From: Salarchaeum japonicum_A
GTDB lineage: Archaea; Halobacteriota; Halobacteria; Halobacteriales; Halobacteriaceae
Assembly: GCF_049705945.1 (NCBI RefSeq)
Contig: NZ_JBNAMV010000004.1
Coordinates: 1,488,001 to 1,552,000 of the forward strand
Length of the DNA stretch: 64,000 nucleotides
Direction of reading: 5' to 3'
Each line of letters starts with the position of its first letter. Within the stretch, counting starts at the first letter, position 1. This document shows positions 58,631-64,000 of this stretch, piece after piece. The position numbers and the translations under genes are program-made. Below the pieces are notes generated by a model. It did not search any database. It was given only the letters and a program-made list of their open reading frames with translations, and was not told the DNA's origin.

Positions 58631-59791
58631 TTAAAGCTCGTTCAGTTTGCGGAGGAGTTGGCCCTTGTACTCTTCGTCGGCTTGGATGCCTTTGAGTTCG
58701 AGGACGTTGCGTTCGAGGTGGTCGAGGGCGAGGTTGAGGGCGTTGTCGGCGCCGTAGCCTTCGCCGGTGCCGGCGGCCTGACCCTTGTTGGTGCGGAGGC
58801 GGATCTGGCAGTAGATGAGGGGGGTTCCGCGGAGGCGTTCTTTGTGTTCGTGGAAGCGCACGTGGGCGTGCTGGACCTGCATGTCGCTGTACTTCTTGGT
58901 GATCTTCTGGATCCCTTCGCGGACGTCCTCGCGGCCGATGGTGTCGAGGAGGTCGATGTTGGTGATTTGGACGTCCATGTGTTCTTCTTTGGTGAAGGAG
59001 AGCGCGCGGAGGACGTCGGTTTTGGTGAGGATGCCGCCGACGACGCGGTCGTCGTCTTCGGGGGTGACGACGAGGCCGGCGATGTCGTCTTCGAGCATGG
59101 TGCGGACAGCGTCTTCGACGCTGTCACCGGGGTGGATGGTGGTGACGGGGCTGGACATGACGTCGTAGACGGGGAGGTCGAGGAGGCGTTCCATTTCGCC
59201 GCGGCGGTCGCCGCGCGTGGTCTTGTCGACGTCGCGGACGATGAAGTCGACGAGGTCGTGGACGGTGACGATGCCGGTGAGGAAGCCGTCTTCGTCGAGG
59301 ACGGGGAGGCGGCTGATGGAGTTCTCGCGGAGGCGGTTGATGACCGTGCCGATGTTGGCGTCTTCGTCGACGGTGACGATGTCCTCGCTGAAGATCTGGT
59401 CGACGGTGAGCGCGTCGAGGTTGTCGAGGACGGCGTCGAGGATAAGGTCCTCGGTGACGACGCCCCAGAGTTTGTCGGATTCGAAGACGGGCGCGACTTT
59501 CGTGTTACCCTCGACGAGTTTGCGCGCGACGTCCCGGACGTTCTCGGTTCGGTTCAGTTTGGGGACGCTGTGGCTGGAGGGGTTGGTGAGAGAGACGACG
59601 CGAGTGTCGTCCTCGATGTGCGAGGAGAGAAGCTGTTTCTGGGTGATGACGCCCTCGTAGTCGGCGCCGCCTGCGCGCGTGACGATGATCCCTTTGGGGT
59701 TTTCGTCGTCGAAGATGGAGCGTACTTTCCCCATGCGTTCTTCTGCGTCAACCGAGATGTAGTCCTGGGTCGCGATGTCGGAGATATCCAT
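58631..59791 (-). CDS. Four-CBS-domain protein with HPF-like C-terminal domain
   Basis: 386 residues. Four CBS motifs span about 1-60, 65-125, 130-190 and 205-270 (NSISRLPVLDEDGFLTGIVT is the clearest, SSPVTTIHPGDSVEDAVRTM another), which normally bind adenosine nucleotides. Residues about 285-380 (VQHAHVRFHEHKERLRG, YCQIRLRTNKGQ, ALDHLERNVLELKG) resemble the ribosome hibernation-promoting factor fold. CBS-domain proteins that pause ribosomes have been described in archaea, so energy-dependent ribosome hibernation is a fair hypothesis. Single gene, with a shared terminator-type repeat. Confidence 0.78.
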   Translation of the reverse strand: MDISDIATQDYISVDAEERMGKVRSIFDDENPKGIIVTRAGGADYEGVITQKQLLSSHIEDDTRVVSLTNPSSHSVPKLNRTENVRDVARKLVEGNTKVAPVFESDKLWGVVTEDLILDAVLDNLDALTVDQIFSEDIVTVDEDANIGTVINRLRENSISRLPVLDEDGFLTGIVTVHDLVDFIVRDVDKTTRGDRRGEMERLLDLPVYDVMSSPVTTIHPGDSVEDAVRTMLEDDIAGLVVTPEDDDRVVGGILTKTDVLRALSFTKEEHMDVQITNIDLLDTIGREDVREGIQKITKKYSDMQVQHAHVRFHEHKERLRGTPLIYCQIRLRTNKGQAAGTGEGYGADNALNLALDHLERNVLELKGIQADEEYKGQLLRKLNEL

Positions 59792-59907
59792 GAGTCTAGC
59801 GGAAAGTCGAGGGGGACAGTCTAAAACCTTGTTGCGGCCCGCGAGAATGTACGGCGGTTCGGCGGGTCGCCGAAGGAGTGATACGCCCGGACGTGGTACA
59901 GAACCGC

Positions 59908-60006
59908 ATGGGGGACCCGGCGTGCTATCTCGATTTCTGTCCGGAGTGTGACTGCCGTGTCACGCGCATGGACGAGGAGTGTCCGGACTGCGGCGCGTCG
60001 CTGTAG
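59908..60006 (+). CDS. 32-residue zinc-ribbon micro-protein
   Basis: ATG 59908 opens MGDPACYLDFCPECDCRVTR, ending in ECPDCGASL and TAG. Two CPxC knuckles form a complete small zinc ribbon. Size and Cys pattern match the micro-zinc-finger proteins that are abundant in haloarchaea and are thought to act in regulation. It lies 38 bp before the oxidoreductase gene. Confidence 0.65.
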   Translation: MGDPACYLDFCPECDCRVTRMDEECPDCGASL

Positions 60007-60025
60007 TCCGAAACACCCATATTGT

Positions 60026-60041
60026 TTTAGGCAAACCTAAA
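60026..60041. promoter_or_regulatory. Iron-box-like palindrome (TTTAGG-CAAA-CCTAAA)
   Basis: A perfect 6-bp inverted repeat with a 4-bp spacer, ending three bases before the ATG at 60045. It matches the shape of DtxR/IdeR-type iron boxes (TTAGG with CCTAA), the form also used by haloarchaeal SirR/Idr regulators. Its place over the expected start of a short-leader transcript suits repression of the oxidoreductase gene when iron is plentiful. This is inferred from the motif. Confidence 0.55.
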
Positions 60042-60044
60042 TTT

Positions 60045-60860
60045 ATGAGTGGTTCCACGCCCAGCGTCGTGGTTGTCGGCGGCGGCCCCGCCGGCTCCGC
60101 GGCCGGCGTCTTCACCGCACGATACGGCCTCGACACGACGGTGTTCGACCGCGGAAGCTCGTCGCTCCGCCGCGCCGCGTTCGTCGAGAACTACCTCGGC
60201 TTCCCCGCCGGCATCGACCCCGAGACGTTCTACGACCTCGCGCACGACCACGCGCGAGAAGCCGGCTGTGACGTCGTCGACGACATGGTCACCGCGGTCT
60301 CCGAAACTGACGCTGGCTTCCGGGTCGAGACGCAGGACGACCGAGTGCTCGACGCCGACTTCGTCGTCGCCGCGACGAAGTACGACTGGGAGTACCTTGA
60401 CGGCCTCCCCGTCGATTTCGTCGAGGACGGCGAGTACGAGCAGTTCGACTCGTCGCTCGTCGACCAGGACGGCGGAACAGCCCTCGACGGCCTGTACATC
60501 GCTGGGCCGAACGCCGGCGTCGCCGACCAAGCGCTCATCGCCGCTGGCCACGGCGCGCAGGTCGGCCGCGCCATCATCGCGGACGTCCGCCGCGCCGAGG
60601 GCTACGAGGGCCGGTTCGCCGAACACTACGACTGGCTCCGCCGCGAGGAGAACCTCACCGGCGAGTGGGCGACCCGCGAGCGCTGGCAGGAACACCTCGA
60701 CGACGCCCCCGACGCCCCCGACGAGGAGGACCTCCGCGAGCGCTACATCGACGACCGCTTCGCGAAGTACGTCGACGCCGACGACCGCGAGGAACGCAAA
60801 CGCGACGCCCACCGCCGCCTCGCGGACCACCTCGACCTAGAGGAGGAATCCACGGACTGA
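60045..60860 (+). CDS. FAD-dependent oxidoreductase, thioredoxin-reductase-like, without redox Cys
   Basis: 271 residues from ATG 60045. VVVVGGGPAGSAAGVFTARY is the FAD-binding GxGxxG motif, and LDGLYIAGPNAGVADQALIA is the second FAD motif. The NAD(P) domain between is shortened and the CxxC pair of thioredoxin reductase is absent. The final 80 residues are a highly charged helical extension (WLRREENLTGEWATRERWQE). Electron partner unknown; the iron-box upstream hints at iron homeostasis, for example ferric-chelate reduction. Confidence 0.78.
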   Translation: MSGSTPSVVVVGGGPAGSAAGVFTARYGLDTTVFDRGSSSLRRAAFVENYLGFPAGIDPETFYDLAHDHAREAGCDVVDDMVTAVSETDAGFRVETQDDRVLDADFVVAATKYDWEYLDGLPVDFVEDGEYEQFDSSLVDQDGGTALDGLYIAGPNAGVADQALIAAGHGAQVGRAIIADVRRAEGYEGRFAEHYDWLRREENLTGEWATRERWQEHLDDAPDAPDEEDLRERYIDDRFAKYVDADDREERKRDAHRRLADHLDLEEESTD

Positions 60861-60896
60861 CGAGGGCTTTTCACGCCGCGTGCCCGACCCACCGGT

Positions 60897-61427
60897 ATGG
60901 ACTACGCGGACCGCGTCGAGCGCGAACGCGCCGAGAAAGACGAGTACTTCGCCGACCACCCGCGGTCGCCGATACCGATGGGTGAGCGCGACGACTTCGA
61001 CGGCCTCGACTACTACGACCCCGATCCGACGTACCGCTTTGAACTCGAACTCCGCGAGTTCGACGACCACGACACCATCAGCGTGGAGACCACGCAGGAC
61101 GGCGAACAGACCTACTACCGCTGGGGCGAGTTCGAGTTCGAACTCGACGGCGACACCCACACCCTCACCGCGTACCGCCGCGACCCCAACGAGAAACAGC
61201 TCTGGGTCCCGTTCAAGGACGAGACGAACGGCGACACCACCTACCCCGCCGGCCGCTACCTCGACCTCGACGAGGACGCCGAACGCGACGGCGTCTGGCT
61301 CCTCGACTTCAACCGCGCCTACAGCCCCTTCTGCGCGTACTCAGACGCCTACGAATGCCCGCTCGTCCCCTTCGAAAACCACCTCGACACCCGCATCGAA
61401 GCCGGCGAGAAATACGACGCCGACTGA
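60897..61427 (+). CDS. DUF1684 family protein
   Basis: 176 residues. YRFELELREFDDHDTISVET leads into VPFKDETNGDTTYPAGRYLD, DFNRAYSPFCAYSDAYECPL and VPFENHLDTRIEAGEKY, the signature blocks of DUF1684. The conserved AGRY, DFN, C-x-Y and CP residues suggest a catalytic or binding site, but the activity is unknown. No signal peptide. It follows the oxidoreductase by 36 bases. Confidence 0.85.
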   Translation: MDYADRVERERAEKDEYFADHPRSPIPMGERDDFDGLDYYDPDPTYRFELELREFDDHDTISVETTQDGEQTYYRWGEFEFELDGDTHTLTAYRRDPNEKQLWVPFKDETNGDTTYPAGRYLDLDEDAERDGVWLLDFNRAYSPFCAYSDAYECPLVPFENHLDTRIEAGEKYDAD

Positions 61428-61461
61428 GAACTTATTTCATGCTTCCAACTGAACGCCCGCT

Positions 61462-61899
61462 ATGCGCCCGCCCTCCACGCTGAGCGCTGTGCTCGTCGTC
61501 GCCGGCGTTGTCCTGTTCGCGTTCCCGCTCGTCGCGCCGCCGCAGGGACCGCCCGACACCGTCGAATACTACGTCGAAGACGACTTCGGCGACCAGTCCG
61601 CCAATCCGAACCTCGCGTACGCGAACTTCTCCGAGAACGAGCGCCGCGTCTTCGACGCCGCGCTCGCCAACCGGAACAACACCTACGTCACCGACCCCGA
61701 AAACGCCCCCGGCCGAATCACTCCCGACCGCGAAGCCATCACCCTCTATAACGTCAAGTATCAGAACGATTACGACGCGCTCCAGGTGCGACGACTCTCC
61801 GACCCACCCAGCGACACCGCCGTCCTCGGCCGATTCGGTTCACTCCTCGCCGGCTGCATCGTCGCCTGCTACGGCGGCTACCGCGCCCTCGCGAACTGA
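61462..61899 (+). CDS. Membrane protein, haloarchaeal, unknown function
   Basis: 145 residues. An N-terminal helix (about 8-27, LSAVLVVAGVVLFAFPLVAP) and a C-terminal helix (about 122-142) flank an outside domain of 90 residues (VEYYVEDDFGDQSANPNLAY, ENERRVFDAALANRNNTYV). Such two-helix proteins with a central soluble domain are frequent in haloarchaea. No further function is visible. Confidence 0.6.
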   Translation: MRPPSTLSAVLVVAGVVLFAFPLVAPPQGPPDTVEYYVEDDFGDQSANPNLAYANFSENERRVFDAALANRNNTYVTDPENAPGRITPDREAITLYNVKYQNDYDALQVRRLSDPPSDTAVLGRFGSLLAGCIVACYGGYRALAN

Positions 61900-61963
61900 C
61901 CACACACGTCTGCATCGTCCCCACCGATTAATCGCTCCCGAGATGGGCCGCAACAGACTGTAT

Positions 61964-62029
61964 GGGTTAGGCGGATTGTGAACTAACGCGAGACTCACTC
62001 TGTTCGCCTCGCTGAGTTCAAATCCGCCT
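61964..62029 (-). repeat. Copy of the tRNA-Val 3' end plus inverted copy
   Basis: GGGTTAGGCGGATTGTGAAC (61964-61983) is a diverged direct copy of the tRNA-Val end (GTGGGTTGGGGCGGATTTGAAC). GTTCAAATCCGCCT (62016-62029) is the same T-arm inverted. Together they enclose a 32-nt core (TAACGCGAGACTCACTCTGT and on). The layout equals that found downstream of tRNA-Leu and tRNA-Ile. Confidence 0.6.
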
Positions 62030-62095
62030 GTCCACGTCACCCTCGACCGGCCCGAGAGACACAGAGGTCTCTCGCGGTCTTGGTTTCGGTAGAAG

Positions 62096-62170
62096 TGGGT
62101 TGGGGCGGATTTGAACCGCCGGCCTCCTCCATGTCAAGGAGGTGTCATAGCCTGACTAGACCACCAACCC
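62096..62170 (-). tRNA. tRNA-Val (GAC)
   Basis: 75 nt. Acceptor GGGTTGG pairs with CCAACCC, discriminator A. The anticodon arm CCTCC-TTGACAT-GGAGG gives GAC. T-arm GGCGG-TTCAAAT-CCGCC is complete. No CCA encoded. A diverged copy of its 3' end lies about 110 bp downstream. Confidence 0.95.
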
Positions 62171-62239
62171 GCCTGCGATTTTTCGTATGCCGGCGCTACA
62201 CTTGACGGTTTCGACTCGGCATCGGCGGCGGGGCGCGAC

Positions 62240-62280
62240 AGGCTTAAGTCTACGTACACACTTGTACATCATAACCCACA
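62240..62280 (+). promoter_or_regulatory. Probable trp operon promoter
   Basis: GGCTTAAGTC (62241-62250) is the most TATA-like box in the 130-bp gap before trpD. An inverted pair GTAC-ACACTT-GTAC (62254-62267) directly follows and would overlap the start of transcription, a good position for a repressor site. No attenuator-like Trp codons are seen in the leader. Confidence 0.35.
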
Positions 62281-62300
62281 ATCGGACATTGGTGGCCACT

Positions 62301-63299
62301 ATGCAGGACTACATTCGACGCGTGACGGACGGCGACGACCTCTCCCTCGACGACGCGCGGAGCGCCGCGTCCGCGGTGTTCGAGGGCGCGACGGACGCCC
62401 AGATCGGCGCGCTGCTCGCCGGGCTCCGCTCGAAGGGCGAGACCGAGGACGAAATCGCGGGGTTCGCGCAGGGAATGCGGGACGCCGCGCGCACCATCGA
62501 CCCCGACCGACGCCCGCTCGTCGACACCTGCGGCACGGGCGGCGACGACTACGACACCATCAACGTCTCCACCACCACGGCGCTGGTCGTCGCAGGTGCG
62601 GGCGTCCCCGTCGCCAAACACGGCAACTACTCCGTCTCCTCCTCCTCCGGAAGCTCCGACGTGTTGGAGGAGGTCGGCGTCGACCTCGACGTCAGCCCCG
62701 ACGCCGTCGAGGACCGCATCGAGGACGACGGAATCGGCTACATGCACGCGCCAGCGTTCCACCCCGCGATGAAGGCCGTCATCGGCCCGCGCCGCGAACT
62801 CGGAATGCGCACCATCTTCAACGTCCTCGGACCGCTCACGAACCCCGCGGGCGCGGACGCCCAGCTCATGGGCGTCTACGACCCCGACCTCGTCCCATTG
62901 CTCGCGAACGCACTCACTCGAATGCCGACCGACCGCGCGCTCGTCGTCTACGGGAACGGCCTCGACGAAATCGCCATCCACGACGAGACCGTCGTCGCCG
63001 AGGTCGACGGCGACACCGTCGAGGAGTACACGCTCACGCCCGCCGACATCGGCCTCGACCGCGCGCCCATCGAGTCCATCGAGGGCGGAACGCCCGCGGA
63101 GAACGCAGACGACCTCCGCGGCATCGTCGAGGGCGTCGTCACCGGTCCGAAGCGCGACGTGATTCTCGCGAACGCGGGCGCGGCCATCTACGTCGCCGGC
63201 GAAGCGGACAGCATCGAAGCGGGCGTCGACCGCGCACGCGAAGCCATCGACTCCGGCGCCGCCGCGGAGACGCTCGCGACCCTGCAGGCGTCGAAATGA
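62301..63299 (+). CDS. trpD: Anthranilate phosphoribosyltransferase TrpD
   Basis: 332 residues from ATG 62301. It joins anthranilate to PRPP in tryptophan synthesis. The PRPP loop VDTCGTGGDDYDTINVST, KHGNYSVSSSSGSSDVLE and RTIFNVLGPLTNP are complete. First gene of a trpD-trpF-trpE run; its stop overlaps the trpF ATG (ATGA at 63296). Confidence 0.94.
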   Translation: MQDYIRRVTDGDDLSLDDARSAASAVFEGATDAQIGALLAGLRSKGETEDEIAGFAQGMRDAARTIDPDRRPLVDTCGTGGDDYDTINVSTTTALVVAGAGVPVAKHGNYSVSSSSGSSDVLEEVGVDLDVSPDAVEDRIEDDGIGYMHAPAFHPAMKAVIGPRRELGMRTIFNVLGPLTNPAGADAQLMGVYDPDLVPLLANALTRMPTDRALVVYGNGLDEIAIHDETVVAEVDGDTVEEYTLTPADIGLDRAPIESIEGGTPAENADDLRGIVEGVVTGPKRDVILANAGAAIYVAGEADSIEAGVDRAREAIDSGAAAETLATLQASK

Positions 63300-63937
63300 C
63301 GCGCGTGAAAGTCTGCGGCATCACGAACGAAGCGGACGCCGCCGCGGCGGTCGACGCGGGCGCGGACGCCCTCGGCTTCATCGTAGACGTACCCGTCGAC
63401 ACGCCCCGCGAACTCGACGCCGAGCGCGCGGCCGACCTCGTCGCCGCCGTCCCACCGTTCGTCACTACCGTCCTCGTGACGATGCCGGACTCGCCCGCGG
63501 ACGCCGCCCTGCTCGCCGACCGCGTCAGCCCGGACGCCCTCCAGGTGCACGGCGACCTTTCCGCGGACGCCCTCGGGGCGCTCGCGGACGACGTGGACGC
63601 GAAACTCGTGAAGACCGTGGACGCCGACCACCCTGAGGCGGCCGCGCGCTACGACGACGCCGCGGACGCGCTCCTCGTGGACTCGACGGACGCGTCCGGC
63701 GCGGGCGGCACGGGCCGCACGCACGACTGGACCGTCACCCGCGACCTCGCCGCGCGTCTCGACTCGCCGGTCGTGCTCGCGGGCGGCCTCACCCCCGAGA
63801 ACGTCGCCGACGCCGTCGAAACCGTCCAACCGTTCGCCGTCGATGTGGCGTCGGGCGTCGAAGCCGCCGGCGGCGTGAAGGACCACGACGCGGTCGCGGC
63901 GTTCGTCGCCGCCGCGACGGACGAGGTGGTGGCGTGA
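63296..63937 (+). CDS. trpF: Phosphoribosylanthranilate isomerase TrpF
   Basis: 213 residues. It isomerises phosphoribosylanthranilate in a TIM barrel. The general base Cys lies in VKVCGIT near the N-terminus. LGFIVDVPVDTPRELD, LLVDSTDASGAGGTGRTHDW and VVLAGGLTPENV follow. Coupled by 4-bp overlaps to trpD before and trpE after. Confidence 0.92.
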   Translation: MTRVKVCGITNEADAAAAVDAGADALGFIVDVPVDTPRELDAERAADLVAAVPPFVTTVLVTMPDSPADAALLADRVSPDALQVHGDLSADALGALADDVDAKLVKTVDADHPEAAARYDDAADALLVDSTDASGAGGTGRTHDWTVTRDLAARLDSPVVLAGGLTPENVADAVETVQPFAVDVASGVEAAGGVKDHDAVAAFVAAATDEVVA

Positions 63938-64000
63938 ACGTCTCGCGCACCGAGTTCGTCGAGCGTTGCGCGGGCGACGACCCCGTGGTCGCGTACGCGA
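63934..64000 (+). CDS. trpE: Anthranilate synthase component I TrpE (start only)
   Basis: GTG 63934 overlaps the trpF stop (GTGA). The 22 codons in the window read MNVSRTEFVERCAG and on, and run off the end. Position after trpD-trpF is the usual place of trpE in haloarchaea, and the N-terminus has the expected character. Identity rests mainly on context. Confidence 0.65.
   Translation, partial: MNVSRTEFVERCAGDDPVVAYA

Noticed and set aside
1..64000. CRISPR array or insertion sequence
   Set aside because: No regularly spaced identical repeats with unique spacers and no transposase gene were seen. The repeats present are stem-loop or 3'-end copies.

Overview
This window is chromosomal DNA from a haloarchaeon (class Halobacteria). 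Most of it is GC-rich with strongly acidic deduced proteins. It carries archaeal hallmark genes: CDC48, RadB, CetZ tubulin, ribosomal protein S8e, archaeosine tRNA modification (tgtA, arcS, RaSEA-type radical SAM), coenzyme F420 (cofC, cofG, cofH), MptA-type GTP cyclohydrolase, a siroheme decarboxylase for heme, and twin-arginine signal peptides. The genus cannot be named from the sequence alone.

Region 1 (1 to about 11,600) is accessory DNA, most likely a provirus or integrated element. It opens with overlapping small membrane or coiled-coil genes of viral type, then a catalytic-domain-only tyrosine recombinase (2566). From about 1,500 to 8,800 the DNA is visibly AT-rich and holds a candidate defence island: an XPB-like SF2 helicase with an N-terminal HTH, two paralogous winged-helix/beta-domain proteins, a protein with an abortive-infection C-terminal (Abi_C-like) domain, and membrane proteins. 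A pair of PhiH1-type repressors (8786-9402) faces a divergent operon of zinc-finger protein, acidic protein and full-length integrase (9634-11303). A perfect 14-bp palindrome lies in the divergent promoter. The right end is a 460-bp non-coding stretch of repeats and hairpins.

Region 2 (11,765 to the end) is host chromosome, compactly packed with ATGA/GTGA start-stop overlaps and convergent CTAG stop overlaps. In order it holds: a type IV pilin, a Nudix hydrolase and a Tat-exported beta-propeller/pseudokinase; tgtA-arcS; an aldolase and an S9 peptidase; azlCD; TrkA with two stand-alone Lrp sensor domains; thymidylate kinase; cetZ; cofC-cofG and convergent cofH; purC, purU, purS, purQ; RaSEA; ferredoxin and cyclophilin; a sensor kinase; a TrpD2-like enzyme and AhbA-AhbB; FxsA, a DUF255 protein and a TrmB regulator; mptA, nadK, S8e, CDC48 and radB; a CBS protein, an iron-box oxidoreductase and the start of trpDFE. 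Three tRNA genes (Leu-UAA, Ile-GAU, Val-GAC) lie on the minus strand.

The most unusual signal beyond genes is repeat structure at 3' ends. All three tRNA genes have a partial copy of their own 3' end 60-120 bp downstream, paired with an inverted copy so that a stem-loop forms. A homologous 56-nt unit lies next to the proviral integrase. Three protein genes (S9 peptidase, cyclophilin, siroheme decarboxylase) also carry diverged copies of their last codons just downstream, next to hairpins. A separate A/T-tract element follows the trpD2-like and CBS genes.
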